The notes below the pieces were generated by a model. It had not been told where the DNA came from. It did not search any database and saw only the letters and a program-made list of their open reading frames with translations. This document shows, one piece after another, positions 1 through 12,379 of a DNA stretch of 64,000 bases. Made by a program: the position numbers and the translations under genes. Position 1 is the first letter of the stretch. Every line of letters starts with the position of its first letter. This stretch comes from Typhlomys cinereus (lineage: Eukaryota; Chordata; Mammalia; Rodentia; Platacanthomyidae): contig JALPQD010000240.1 in the NCBI GenBank assembly GCA_023101885.1, positions 1,333,501 to 1,397,500 of the forward strand, given 5' to 3'.

Positions 1-3000
1 GAGGTCATTATGCGTAATTAATGCTGAAAGGAAAATGAACGCTTGATGGTTTCCAAAGATTAAAGCATCTATAACCATCAAGTTCAGTTTTAGAAGGTTG
101 ATTTTTTTTTAACCTGTTCAGCTATATTCATCTAAATGTGTCAGGCAGGGAAGATATTACATATATAGAATTTCATATAAAAATTTAATATCTTATTTTT
201 AGCCTATGAAAACCAATTTCCTCTCTTATCAGCAGAGCAAATAAAAAGCAAGACTAAAAACAGAAAAACGAAAACAAACAAAGCAAAATGAAACTTAACA
301 TAACCTAGTTACTTGTTTCAAGTAATTTCCTTTAAAGCAGAAATGTGGAATTTGGTGGAGGGCAAATATAAAATTCTCTGCAGACTCAGGGTCACTGTTT
401 GTTTGTGGAATTTACATAAATTATGACAATTTAAATCTGTCATTGTGTCCCAATATCTGAGTCAATGTTTGTTTATGTTCGTTTTGTGTAACAGACTATC
501 ATTTCATCAGTAAAGACAGAAACTGAGGTAGGTCACTATAATGAAAACCCAGTTGATTATCACTGTTCAGTAATTGACCTTCTAGACATCAGGCACACAG
601 AGATTCACTTTTGCACACTTAACTATTATTTAATCTTAATTAAAAAAAGACAATGTGATCTTGTTGCAAGAGGCGCTTGAAGTATTTCATGGGACACATG
701 GATTGTACCTTTGCCAAGTCAGCTACTACTGTGATTCACACCAGAGCAGGAAGTCAACTCTAGACAAATATGTAATATGAATATGCTGTTATGATGAAGG
801 AAAAATTAATTTTTTTTGCACAGCCTGCCATAATATTGAGGGCATAATTAGAAGTCTGCTTTCTGATTTCCTTGTACTATGATTATTTGATGTTAAAATG
901 TAGTGGTCAAAGGTTTTTATAATATGTTGAATTCAAGATATCAACAATAAAACTGCAGAGAGAAGCATTTTTGTTGTTCCATATCTATGCCATAGTTTGG
1001 AGGAGTCTGACTCATAGATGGTATACATGCAGCTCATCTTCCGGGGATCTTTCCGGTAATCTTGAAATTATGCTCATGTATTATTTTGCAAATACTTTTA
1101 CATTGTACACTATGATAATGAGTTACTTTAAATTATATTCACTATAATGTACTCCATAGAGAATTTTAGTCTCTTTTTTCAGAAAATTTCCTTGATTCTT
1201 GTCCTCAAAGTTCTCTCTTAGATTTGGAGACACTGTCCTTTGACTTTTCTTTGCCTGGCCACCAGTAGGTGAATGAAAATGCCTTATTGTTCCAAAGCAT
1301 TTGCTGTTTAGTACTTAATACATTTATTGATTAAACTGCTTCATTGAAATAGAAGGTAGCTTTATTACCAAGGGCTGCCTTATAATCCAGTAGACTGGAA
1401 AGCAGCGTGTCATCATATCCCAAAGAGAAAAGAGCAGCCCAACTACTGGGTTATTACCCACTCTTGTCCCTCCAGAATATGATAAGAAAAGCTAATATGT
1501 AATTCATGTAAGTTTCACGTTATTCTAATATAGAACTTGCCTTAAACTCACATAATTTTTGCATATTTCACAATGTTCTCTTTAAAGATTGGACAAATTC
1601 TCTGTGTTTTGAAATGAGTACCCACTGTGCAGTAAGCAATGAACAGGGCATAGAGGATATTCTTCCTGTTCTCAGAACTTTTCCTGAGGTAGAGTTGCTA
1701 GGAAATCACAAAACCAACTTACAGCAGCGTACACTGTGAATACACAGAAGTTAACCCAATGCCAGAAGGAGGACAGTCACTCAAAGCCTGTGTCTAACTG
1801 AATGAGGAGAAGAGATCAGGAAGCTTTTGCATCAACGTCCAACCATGAAGCAGAACACCATTCTACGTGTATTTAACAGGAGATGGTTAATGCATGGAAT
1901 TTGGGTTGAGGGGTGGACCAGAAGGCAGCGAATCAGAGGTAAACGATATTAGGAAGACGTTACCAAACCTAAGGTGGACAGAGGGATGGGAAGAGGTGCC
2001 AGATCCAGGGAGGCAGGGTTGCCCTGACCATGGCGTAACCAGAGAAGTAGGTGCAGTGGCAGCTAGAACTTTAGAGGAGATAAGGGAAGTAGGAACATGA
2101 CCGGAACAAATAAGGAAGGAAATAATTCCAGAAATGCTGCTGCTTTTTGGCGGGCATTGCCAACAGTTGTCCGATTTTATTTTTCCAAAAGAACAGTCAT
2201 TTTTTCATTAGTTTCTGAATATGCTCATTTGAGAATATTGAAGAAGGAGGGGAAGAGTGTTCCAGGAAGAGGTGCTGGATGAGGAGAGAAAACAATTTAT
2301 AATCACAAATTTGCCGATGTGGTTAGAGAAAAGAGTCGCATGTGGGACATGACTGGACATGAACTGAAAATTACAAGAGTCAAGGACACAAAATAACCAG
2401 TGGCTTTTGCTACGACCTGACCAGTTACTGATCATCAGCTTTAAGGTCAGAGCAGCTCATATTATAGGGGTTGACTAAGAATAAATGGCATTTCTGCACA
2501 AAACAAACACAACAAAACAATTGGACTGTTAGACTGCCTTTAATTCATTTAATAATGAGTTTTGATTCAGTCACAAATGTAGTTGGGTGATTGTTCTGGT
2601 CATTTTCATTAACAAATTATAGTGGCTCACTAACTCCAAGGACATTTTTGCAGCTAGTTTGGTGTGTGGAAGGCTGGATCAAAGGTTATACTTGTTCTCA
2701 AGTCCTAACAGTAAAAGGTCAACCTATAATCTCAGAGGTCTCAGTTTCCTGAAATGGTAACTTGCAGGAGGCAGAACTAAAGCTAGAGTCCTTAGACATT
2801 GAAAAAGACACTGCTGTGATAATAGTGGGAGAAACTGGTCAAAGTGACAAATAAGATGTTTAGGAGATGGGGTTAAGTGTGCAGATCAAGTAAAATTTGA
2901 AAACCATGATAATGTTTCTGATGGTCTAGAAAAGTTGAAGTTACATTTTCTGAATAAGAAGTAGGTTAAGCAGAAAGATTTGACAAGTTAGTTTTGACAT

Positions 3001-3725
3001 TGTGAATTTTTTGCACTTTTGAATAATCAAGCTAGACATATTTACTAGGAAGGAGAACTAGGTTTGCACTTTTGTGAAAAGGTCCTGACTACTCACAAAA
3101 ATTTGGAAGTCACTAACGAAGAGTAGATAGAGTCATTTTGTTATCTTTGTCAATATCTTTTGAAGGCTAAACAAAGAGTAAACTCTCCACCAAAGGGATC
3201 CAGGATGTGGATATCTGCCTGTATGAAACAAATATAGATATAGATATATATGACTGTGGATGGATTTGGACACGGATGAGAATATGGATAATGGTTATAG
3301 ATACACTGCATCGTTTTTTCCTGGGGAGATGTGCCAAAGTCTATTCACATAAGATAGGGAATCAGTGATGGCCAAACAAATGATTAAATCTAATTTGGTG
3401 AAGCAGTTTGTTGGGGTAACACACAGGAGCATTAGTGAGGAGTGACTTCCAGGAACATGGGTGGCCCAGAGGCAGCTGCATCAAAGACAGCACACGCCAG
3501 TATGTGATGCTTACAAAGACTGCATCCTGGACTTCTTTGCTCAGCTTGCAGGCAGCTCTACCTGAAAGTCTTTGCTCACCTTGAAATTGTCCACTGTTCA
3601 TATAAACATGAGAAGGAACCTTCTAAGTTTTTATAATTTCCTGAGTGCTACGAATTCCCCCTTCTTCACTAGGGAATGTTTTAATTCAAAGAAACAGCTA
3701 TACAACTGTTGCGTGAAGACTTCTG
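1..3725. other. mostly unique AT-rich sequence, no gene supported
   Basis: I see no convincing coding sequence, RNA gene or young repeat here. Open frames are short (60-80 codons) and show no recognisable motif or splice context. The sequence is AT-rich with ordinary poly-purine and poly-pyrimidine runs, as expected of intergenic or intronic mammalian DNA. Confidence 0.6.
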
Positions 3726-3726
3726 G

Positions 3727-4208
3727 GGGTACACCACACACGACTGAGTTCCACACAGACTACTAAAGTAATGATTAGGCCCAGGTCCAACCAGAGGAAC
3801 CAACCAGTTTATTGGGGGGGTATTTACAGGATAGGGCTAAGGGGTATTTATAGGAACAGGAGCAATTCAAAGGCAGCTACTTCACCAGAAAGCCTTTCCC
3901 TGCATGGGTGAGACTCATAGAAGCGGGACCCCTGGAGCTCTCTGCTATGGGACTTGCTAGGAGAGTCTCCTCCAGGTTTCTGGACTGTTCTGGGGATCTC
4001 TCTGCAGCTATTGGGCTTTCTTTGGCCTCTCTCTCTCCAGCTTTGTGACTGACCTGCTCAGCAGTCCTCCTCAAATTGCTGCTACAGGGCCTTTGAACTG
4101 TTTGGGGACCTCCTTGGGCTACCCTGCTTGGCTCTCCTGGGGCAAAGGTCAAGATGGTTGCCCTGAGGAAAAAGTGCCCTACAATACCAACGTGTGGCCA
4201 TGTCCCCC
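3727..4208 (-). mobile_element. LTR-like element, antisense, unclassified
   Basis: Read on the minus strand, this segment is GC-richer than its surroundings. It runs from a GGGGGACATGG-like start through a CT/GA-mixed body to a TATAAATA motif, followed about 40 bases later by AATAAA near 3810 and a short R/U5-like end near 3727. That layout fits a retroviral or MaLR-type LTR. A 138-codon open frame at 3877-4293 (-) lies almost entirely inside it and has no retroviral protein motif, so I treat it as incidental. The family is not named because I cannot align it to a library. Confidence 0.5.
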
Positions 4209-4936
4209 AGCTTTTACATTCTCTCTTTCCTCTTAATGTGATGTTCCCTGAATCTTGGAGGTGGTAATATAAATGTCTGATATTTTCTTTCATCTATGCC
4301 TAAATATAGAGCCACTATGACGTATCAATTGTCACTTACACTCAGCAGCTTTGACTAGTTATGGTTTCCTCAGTTACCAAAACCCACTATTAAAAAAGTG
4401 CTCTCCATAACTCATGTCCATAGCAATGATCCGTGTGTGTTTAGAAGGCAATTTGATGGGCATACCATATCCACCTAACAGAAACAGTAGCAATTGCTTC
4501 CCCATTAGGACCTATAACCTCCTCAGCCATAAGTCTTTGCCTTGATTTACAGTATGAAACATGACTTTTCTCCTATGGAGTAAGCGTTATTTAATGGGAA
4601 AACAGTTGGTTGCATACATAGCAGCCATGCCAGTATTTCTCTAGTTTGAGCATGTTGTTTGGCATTCAGTTATCATAGAGTACAGGATCCATGTCTAAGC
4701 AAGATTATCACTCACTAATTCTCCCCCAGCACCTGCATAGCACCTTCTGAACTATAAATACCAGCTAGCCGAGATGGACCTTCCAGCTTACTTCTGATTT
4801 CTTCATATCCTACAGTCAAAGTATGTAGTATCTCCAATAATAGGCTCTAACCATCTAGTTGTGACATGCAGACATCGTTAGGAGAAGTATCCTATACTGT
4901 GTGGAGAGCCTCAGAGGAGGAAAACCTTTCTCTTAC
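4209..4936. other. unassigned sequence downstream of the candidate exons
   Basis: No repeat or gene is recognised. On the minus strand this is where downstream exons of the candidate gene at 4937-5606 would be expected. I see no obvious continuation apart from the read-through frame that ends at 4892. Confidence 0.4.
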
Positions 4937-5171
4937 TTTGGAGTTTTTACCCAAAGAGTGAGCATTGTACTCATGTAGGGTGATTTTATTCAAACTCTTT
5001 ACTTTTTTTAAACTCTTTTTCCAGATGTTTTTGCAAATTACTAAGGCACTCAGTGTTAGAATTACATAATAAATGCTGTTTTTGCAGAAGGAGGACAGAT
5101 TCTCTGAAGACCCACTGCTGTTTAACCCAAGCAGATTCAATAGGTTTTGAGATCCAGCAACTAAGAGAATA
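4937..5171 (-). pseudogene. candidate exon B of an unidentified membrane-protein-like gene
   Basis: On the minus strand a T-run ending in AG (splice acceptor, AG at 5172-5173) is followed by 235 bases open in one frame. The segment ends at AAA|GTAAGA, a strong donor. The frame continues past the donor to a stop at 4892. The encoded segment is Ser/Asn/Leu-rich, then has a hydrophobic stretch (IYYVILTLSALVIC) followed by a Lys-rich patch (KNIWKKSLKKVK). That order resembles a single transmembrane helix with a positively charged cytoplasmic side. The exon starts in phase 1, which matches the two-base overhang left by candidate exon A. I do not recognise the protein. It may be a decayed or lineage-specific gene, or a chance open frame. 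Confidence 0.35.
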
Positions 5172-5275
5172 CTAAAAAAAAACTTGGTCTATTAGATTGT
5201 GAAAAATATCCCATCACTTGTACCAATCATTTCCTGAAATGCTAGGCAAAACACGTGGTTGTGAAGCAATCTTAC

Positions 5276-5606
5276 TTTACTGTCTGTAATCCATAGTCAT
5301 TCTCTCCCTTCTTCTGGGGCAATGTTGTGTGTTGAGATGTGTCTCCCATGCTTGAAGGGGTATCTGGAGCCACACTTTCACCACTTTCATCTGCCACTGG
5401 AAAAAGGTAGTCCGAATGGAAGATCCATGCTTGTGTTTTCCTCAGATGTATTAACTTCAGTTGCATAGATAGGATACACATCAAAGAAATCATGCAACTG
5501 CTCCTCTCCAACTGTTCCATTTTCAGTCCCTGTTTTGACATCAATTATGTTGCTTAACTTCTGTTGGGAAGATGTAAAAAAAAGTCTGTCTGTTCCAGAT
5601 AAGGCA
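5276..5606 (-). pseudogene. candidate exon A, frameshifted, unidentified protein
   Basis: A 23-T run on the minus strand (5609-5631) ends in AG, followed by 331 bases that end at AAA|GTAAGA. The first ~215 bases are open in one frame. The frame then shifts near 5398-5412, and the rest is open in a second frame to the donor. The residues are acidic and Ser/Thr-rich (for example ADESGESVAPDTPSSMGDTS), as in extracellular or disordered regions. A length of 331 is one base over the multiple of three that would keep the phase of exon B, so a single +1 indel explains both the frameshift and the length. The neighbour is candidate exon B, 104 bases downstream. The product is unknown. A second acceptor-like CTTCCCAACAG near 5566 could give a shorter exon. 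Confidence 0.35.
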
Positions 5607-5608
5607 CT

Positions 5609-5631
5609 AAAAAAAAAAAAAAAAAAAAAAA
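5609..5631 (-). promoter_or_regulatory. poly-T/AG splice-acceptor-like tract
   Basis: On the minus strand an uninterrupted run of 23 T ends in AG immediately before candidate exon A. It is either a polypyrimidine tract or simply a poly(A) microsatellite on the plus strand. Confidence 0.3.
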
Positions 5632-5985
5632 GACAGATCGAAGGAATGATTCCCAAGTCTTGCTTTGAGTTAATTGGGTGACTCAAAGATACACGATCTA
5701 AGAGTCCACCTCAGGAGAGGTGATGGCTTATGAAAGTTGTATTGCTTGAGTTCCCTGTCCAACTTGCCAGCAACTCCACCAAAAAGCCTATCTCCCCCCA
5801 AAATTGTTCATTCTTTGTACAATCTAAGGAGGGATCATATGAGTCTTATAACTTTCCAAGTTTCCTAAATCTCCTTAAGTTTTTTAGCTCCTGGGTACTA
5901 TAAGCTCGTTCTTCCTTCTAGAAGGAAATGAGCGCTTTAATTCAGGGAAATGGTTTCTCCCTTCTTTTTTTTTCTCTCTCTCTGC

Positions 5986-6039
5986 AACTGTATATAATTT
6001 TTCAAATATTTTTAATTATTTATTATTTATTCAATTGTG

Positions 6040-6083
<44 letters not shown>

Positions 6084-6317
6084 TGTGTGTAGAACCACGG
6101 ACGAATTCGGGAATCACCATGGACTGCCTCCACCTCCTCCTTGTTTACTCTGCCCTGGATTCACAGGCTCCGCCCTACCAGGACCAGAAACGCAGGCCGC
6201 CCTCGCTTCCGCCTGGCGTCTATACGTGGGGTCTAGGATCAGAACTCAGGACCTTCCACCTGCAAGGCAGAGACTTAATCCCTGAGCCACTTCTCCAGCC
6301 CAACTGTATATAATTTT
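5986..6317 (-). mobile_element. full-length B2-superfamily SINE, antisense, with 16-bp target duplication
   Basis: The element occupies 6002-6301 in reverse orientation. Its head (right end) reads GGGCTGGAGAA, then a tRNA-like box A (GGCTCAGGGATTAAG) and a box B-like GAGTTCTGATCC. A GC-rich body follows, then a (CA)n/(TG)n block and an A-rich tail at the left end. The direct repeat AACTGTATATAATTTT at 5986-6001 and 6302-6317 flanks it, the expected product of L1-driven insertion. Open frames of 82-92 codons across it are repeat-derived. Confidence 0.9.
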
Positions 6318-7619
6318 GAATAAGAAAGACTTGAAAATATTTGTATGATGAGGAGAAAAGGAAAAAGCCATTGAAATTCCAAGAAAGAGGTATCAAATAG
6401 TAGAAAGACGCATTAATGTGGACAGAGGAATTGTAAATCAGTAGAGAAAGACATTGAACTGCAGGACTGAAGACAAACAAGCGGTGCAGATGTTATACAC
6501 AGGGATGGTTGAGATGGAATGTGAAGGCAGCTCCTATTTGGGTCCTCATTTTTTTTTTTTTTTGAGATGGGACGGTGATGTCATGTGTGGATGAAGCAAA
6601 GATGCAGGAGGGAGCCAGGTGTTAGCACTGACATTACCTCTTCCCTCTAATCTCAGTCCTTGCAAGGCTGAGAGTTCTGTGATCAGGGAACCTGGGAAAG
6701 GGAAAGGAAGCTGACCAGAAATCCAGAGCTGCTGAACAGTACCAAGTACTCAGATGGAGCTAGACACCAAGGGCAGCTGTGACTTTCGGTCACAGTACTT
6801 TAGCATTTTAAGTTTTGTTTTTACTGGAAAAGAGTGTATTAACTCATACCGATTTATGTTTTCACACCTTGAGCGTGTGATACCTGAGTTTTTATTCTGA
6901 AGGAGAGGAAGTGTTTGGCATGTGCTTGACATGACATGCAAACATGTCAAGGAAGCCAGACAAAGATCTTGTACCTTGTGATACACAGCGGTAGTGCTTC
7001 TTGGTGTTTGCATAGTGAACAGATGGAAGACTCCCGACACGACCCAGGACCTTAACTCATCCCTGAAACTCAAGCACATTCACGGTACCTTTTGGGGGGA
7101 GTTCTTCAGCATCATCTGCATCCACAAGTTTATCTTCAAGGATGCCTGCCACTATTTTGTCTATGTTGTTGACTAAATCACAGGCTCTTCTGTCTGGTAT
7201 TAATTTCATTCGTCATTGGTTGTATAAACAAAGAAAAAAGATAAATATGCGGCTATTTAGTTGACCAGAGAACAAGCAGAATGATGAACTGTAAGTTCAT
7301 TTAACTACAGAGTTCTTTCCCTCTTTCCTATCCTCCCTTCCTTTCTCCCTTCCTCCTTCCTAGTGTCTTAGGGTTGTCTGTTGATTTATGAAATGTGATT
7401 TTGAAAAAAATAGCAGGCAATGCCTTGAACCCATGGTGAGTAAAAGAGATTATCACTAATGATGTTTGTCTCCTATAAACTTTCCTGGCCTTTGTTTTTG
7501 GAAAAAACAGAGGGAAGTGAGAGCTGGGAATCTGATAATGAATCCTAGCATTTCTTCTTACTTACTGCAGCCCTGGTAAAGTCAATCATTGTAATTTTTC
7601 TAAGATTTAAATTTGAGAA
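6318..7619. other. no gene seen; CT-rich patch near 7315-7370
   Basis: The sequence is unique, with a CCTT/CTTC-rich stretch at about 7315-7370. A 109-codon minus-strand frame at 6750-7079 has no recognisable motif and no splice context, so it is not called. Confidence 0.5.
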
Positions 7620-7621
7620 AT

Positions 7622-7770
7622 CATTATTTATTTATTATTTATGTGTATGGTGTTTGTGTATGTGTGTGTGTGAATCTGTGTGCCACATCACTTGTGAAGT
7701 CAGAATACAATCTTTGAGAGTCAGCTCTCTCCTTCAATTTTGTGAATTATAGGGATCTTGCAGAGCAAGT
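7622..7770 (-). mobile_element. B3/B2-like SINE remnant, antisense
   Basis: It begins with an ATTTATT-rich tail and a TGTGTG tract. TGTGCCACATCACTTGTGAAGTCAG then continues into a degenerate body like that of rodent B3-type SINEs in reverse. It is old and diverged, and the head is not clear. Confidence 0.5.
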
Positions 7771-10376
7771 GCATCTTGTTGGCCTCTGAGATTTAATTTT
7801 TGATGGACAGTTGTAGAGGTACTGTTACCTGAGATGGAAAGCTTCTGAAAGTACTGTTGAGTTGTATGTGATATGTAGGAGCATGCCATCTCACAGTGTG
7901 GTGGAAAAGAATACCCTACCGCATCTGAGTCTATCCATGCTGTACATTTTTCATAAGAGAATAATGAATACAAACTATTATTATAAATTAGCAGTAGTAA
8001 GAGAACTCTAGCATGTTATTTGTACTTTCTATGTTGGCACATGGGCAAATATCATTTAATTATCAAATATTTCCCCCCAAATTCTAATTTTGAACCCAAA
8101 TTCTAATTTGGCAATGGTCTGACCCATCCTCATTTGTTGTCATGATTCTCAAGGGTATAGACAGACTGTAGTTTGTGGAGAAAACAGAGGGAGGAGCTGA
8201 ATTTTCATTGCTATGATAGAGGATGAGCATCAACTTAGAGGGGAGTTAATTTTTGAACTTCTCTGTGGTAAAGTTTTCAGAGAAACTGGTCTGACAAGAC
8301 CCAACAGTTCAAAACAATGACCAGTGCTTGTGGATTTGTGACTCCCTTGTCTCTCTTTTCTCTCTTCTTTGCTTCTTCTAGCTTATTCTCCCTTTAACCC
8401 TTTCCCCCTGAATTTCTTAAATCAAATACTAGATACGATAATACAAGCTAATCTTAAGATGTGTTTCTAATGACTTTCTAGTTTTACATTTTATTATTTT
8501 AATAATTTCAAACTTTTAAAAAACCTATATTTTCAATTATGTATTTTGATGTAATTTTAACATTCTTGTGAAATTTCAGGAATAGTATAAGGGATTCCTG
8601 AAATCTTTATCTTTTACCTTGATTCCACTGATTATATATATTTTCCCTTTTGATTTCTCACATAATTCATGTCATCTTTTTCTGAGTCACTTGAGAATAA
8701 GTTGTTGATACTTACTAGCAAACACTTGAGTGCATATGTTCTGAGGAAAAAACATAATGTTTTACATAATTACAGAATAATTCTCAAACTCAGGAATTTA
8801 GCATTGGTAGAATACTATCACCCAAAGAATGGCTTATTCAGTCACCTCCAGTGGCCACAGTGTCTTAGATGTCACTTTTTCTCAATCTCCAGCCTCATCC
8901 AGGGCTGATGTTATATCTTGCTTGTCAGTCTTTTGTTTCCTTAGCTCTGGAATAGCTTTCATCATCATTCTGACCTTGGCATCTCTGAGGAGCACAGATC
9001 AGTTACTTTGTGACTGTTTAGCTGGTGTTCCTCCTGGCTAGTTTAAGTCTGTGCACTGCCACTGGCTGGAGAACTAATGCTCCGCCTCAGCACGTGCTAT
9101 CACTAGCACATGTCTTCATGTGGGTGGCATTAAGCCAGAGCTTTGGCCACAAAGTATGGTTTGTCCCATGGAAAACACCCTGGGACGGTTCATATAAACA
9201 TGATGCTCCTCATCACACCTTCATTCCCTGAAATGAAAAGCATTTCTAACTCCACCCTTTTTACATATTCATAATTTAATATTCTATGTTAAGGAAAAGC
9301 TTTACCTTTTCTGACTATATTTCTTCATTGGCTTAGAGTGGATGAATGGATTCTTTATTTAGTGGGTTATGATGCGTCACGCCATATTAGTTTCGATGCT
9401 CAAATTTCTCACATTCAGCTAGCTGAAACGCCTCAAAATCTGTCTCCTGTGTTTTTTCACAGGTCCTAAAAGGGTCTTAATTTCATATATTCCACATTAA
9501 AATAGGGTCTGACGCTAGCTCTTCAGCTCATATGCAACATCTATCTATTAGTCACAGAAATAATGGGGTTTCCATTTCAATACTCCAGATTTTTAGAACA
9601 GTCCCAGTGTGGTCAACTAAGCAGAAATGAACTGTCCAGAGAGGAGAATTGTTGTTGAGAGCTCCTTACTCGGGCCCCTGATGGTGGCTATTACAAAAAG
9701 AGTTTCCCACTGCAAAGTCAAGCAATGGGGCTTCTTAATTTCTGGCTTCTGTCTAAAGCAGGTTTCTTGAGCCAGTTAATTGAACGTAAATTACCATTGA
9801 CCTTGGAAGGATTAACTTACATTTTGAGGTCATTTTAGCTACAGAGTTATTTGGGTGTTTTCTGACTGCCTAGCTTTTATATACTTTTCAGCTAGGTTAG
9901 ACATGAAAATGTGCCACTTGGAGACATTACAGGAATTGTTGACCTTCTCTGGTCACTTTGAGGTCAAGCAATTAATATGGAGAATTGCCAGAAGATCTAT
10001 AAATACACATGTTTCTTACATGAAAGGTATCATTAAAAATGACATTCACTTTACTTAACTGTTTCAGGTCCAATATAATATTGTAATGACAGTCACATGA
10101 GAGGTGTCAAATTTAAAAGATGTTTAAATTTAAGAAAACTGCAACAGCAATGGGTTTTTCTAAAATTCCATGTGATTGAGCCATTTTGACATAAAATATT
10201 TCATCTAATAAGAGCCCTTGTAAAAGCAGAATCACTGTTTTAGGATGAAAATAGCCTATTGAGATCAATGCGATTCTGAGAATCATCAGAACCTGGGTCT
10301 TCATGTTGCGGTGCCTCTTCGGTGAATCAGGAGGTTGATCTGGAGACATGTATGTTAGCTTCTCTGTCAATCAAGT
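7771..10376. other. no gene or clear repeat
   Basis: This is unique AT-rich sequence. The open frames (8669-8908, 8829-9041, 9855-10058 and 10113-10370) are short and lack motifs. Confidence 0.5.
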
Positions 10377-10377
10377 G

Positions 10378-10475
10378 GGAAGAGCATGGCCTTCAAAAAC
10401 ACAGATCTGGAACCAAATAATGTCACTTAGATGGATTGTTCTGCAGCTTTGGCAAGTCTCATCATTCAGAACATC
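10378..10475 (+). mobile_element. possible MIR fragment
   Basis: The order of motifs (GCATGGCCTTCAAAA, then CTGGAACCAAAT, then CTTTGGCAAGTCTCATCATTCAG) follows the MIR core (GCATGGGCTTTGGA, CTGGGTTCAAAT, CTTGGGCAAGTTACTTAACCT). It is degenerate. Confidence 0.45.
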
Positions 10476-10904
10476 TTAGTCAATCCTGATCTAATCAAAT
10501 GCTGAAACTGTGTAATTGATAAGGGTTAAAAGCTGAGAAGTCCTAGAGCAAAGTGCCCACAGATGCGAGTGCCTGGTGAAGGCTTTTGGGTGGCACTTTG
10601 TTGGTACACTGTCCTTTGGTAGACGATTGCTATGTATCCACATGGGGAGAAGAGTGGACAGAAAAGGACCCAGCTCTCTTCTCCAGCCCTTTCATGTGGT
10701 GGCTAATTTCATTATGAGTGTTCTCTTCTCATAACTTACGTCCTCAAGGCTCTACCTTGTAGTAGCATAAGTGAGGTTCCCAGAGAATGTGAGTCTCCTT
10801 TATCCTGAAGCTTTCTTTTCACATTGTAGCAGCCACCCCATCCCCATGAGCTGTCTACGTGTGCCAGATTCAACTCAGTGCTCTTCATATACTACTAGTG
10901 AGAA

Positions 10905-11035
10905 GGGAACCCTTCCCAACTTACAGAAAAGAAAACCACGGTCTAGAGTATTCTAAGACTCATGACCAAGTATTGGTACTAGACCTATATTTGATCTAGA
11001 CCCAAGTCCTACATCATTATGGCCCCCTGTCGCTT
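10905..11035 (-). mobile_element. possible MIR/L2-class fragment, antisense
   Basis: The segment resembles the MIR core in reverse: TTACAGAAAAGAAAACCACGG, later GACCCAAGTCCTACATCATTATGGCC. It is ancient and diverged. Confidence 0.4.
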
Positions 11036-11307
11036 TTAGGTTATATGCTTATCTTCAATTTCAACTTGCATCACATAGGTTTCTACAGTATCAAAGGCTG
11101 TAGTTGAAAGTTCCTAGATATGATAACCCAAACTAGAGACAAAAGTAAGTGTTCAGAAGCGACAGGAGAGGCTCACCGGGGAAGGATAGTCTGAGTTCCA
11201 CCTGTGGAGCATTCAGCTGCTAGTCTTGTTCTGGATTAGAGGTTAAAATGTGCAAGATAACTGTCCCAATACCAATTCTTTGTGGAGCATGTGTCTATAC
11301 ATGCTTC

Positions 11308-11446
11308 ACAGTAACAACAACACTATGAAGCACATTTGTTCCCTTATTTTGAAGGGAAAGAAAATCTCAGGAAAGTTAAGCATTATTTGCATTTCAAACA
11401 AGGCCTATGGGGTGCCGAAGTCTCAAATCCCATTGCTCTGATGCTC
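11308..11446 (-). mobile_element. MIR fragment, antisense
   Basis: Reverse MIR order is visible: an AACACTATGAAG start, GAAGGGAAAGAAAATCTCAGG, then AAGTTAAGCATTATTTGC, and finally AGTCTCAAATCCCATTGCTCTGATGC. These match the MIR segments that read ACAACCCTATGAGG, GATGAGGAAACTGAGG and so on in reverse. Confidence 0.6.
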
Positions 11447-11829
11447 TGCCTGTAATTGACATAAATACAAACAGGGCTCCAGTGCTGTTGGCCTTGGAAT
11501 GGGTGGGAGAATGACAACCATAATTCTCATGTCGATAATGGGGGAATTGGGAACAGATACACTTTTCTTTTTCTATTAAATTTTTTTACCACACTTTAAT
11601 AAGTTTAATCCCTAACTTTTAGCCCTTGTGCTGATCACACTCATTCTACACTACAGTTAGTAATTGGGGGTGGCTAACACATCAAACCTCTTTCCTCTTG
11701 AAAAGGAAGAAGAAAATGTGTTAGAATCCTCCCTTAAAAATGTCTCATAGTCTAGGAACTCAAGCATTTCCCTAGTAATGTCTCTTCTTGTCCATCTAAA
11801 CATTTATTGCCCATTTCCCTTTAAGAAGA

Positions 11830-12020
11830 AAACTTGACTTTTAGCCAACCCCCTTGCTATACTAAATGGAAAATTGTTCCCAGACTCTCTTGCAGCTAAG
11901 TGCAGTCATGTGACTGAGCACTGGCCAAAGAAATACAAGCAGAAATCCCCTGCAAAGACCACTCAGCCAGGTGGAAACCCACCTTCCTTTCTGTTATTTC
12001 TGCTTTCTTAGTGTAGCAAG
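11830..12020. mobile_element. possible ancient mammal-wide repeat, family unassigned
   Basis: A phrase of the type 'CCCAGACTCTCTTGCAGCTAAG...GTCATGTGACTGAGC.CTGGCCAA' recurs in mammalian genomes as an old interspersed repeat. I recall the pattern but not the family, and cannot confirm it without a library search. Confidence 0.35.
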
Positions 12021-12175
12021 TGTGATGTGACAGTTAAAGTAGACACAACTGAACAATGAGGTCCTTCAAAATGAAGCTTTTCTCTTTTTTCTCTCCTCTC
12101 TCTTTCTCATTCTTTCTTTTTCAGTACTTGAGCACGCTAAGCGATCAGCACTATATCATGGAACTATATTGTCAA

Positions 12176-12335
12176 TTCTTTTTTCAGTTTTTATTTGAGA
12201 CAGAGTCTTGCTAAAGCTGCCCAGACTGACCTTGAACTCACTTTAGTCTAGCAGACTTTTGAATTTTCATTCCTTCTGCCTCAGCTTCCCCAGCAGCTGG
12301 TTACAAGTCAGCAGGCCTGACTATGTCGCTTCAAT
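12176..12335 (-). mobile_element. B1 (7SL-derived) SINE, antisense
   Basis: GAGACAGAGTCTTGCT, GCCCAGACTGACCTTGAACTCA, CTTCTGCCTCAGCTTCCCCAG and a GGTTACAAG-like end occur in the order of a reversed B1/Alu monomer. It is degraded at both ends. Confidence 0.8.
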
Positions 12336-12379
12336 CTTCTGTGGTGTCCAGGTTTTACATTCCTGTGCCTTGAAGTAGG

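Noticed and set aside
3877..4293. 138-codon minus-strand frame
   Set aside because: Lies almost wholly in an LTR-like element with a polyadenylation signal; no retroviral or host motif.
5609..5631. Poly(A) run taken as the tail of a processed retrocopy
   Set aside because: It lies at the 5' side of the coding-like strand, where a retrocopy tail would not be; a splice tract or microsatellite fits better.
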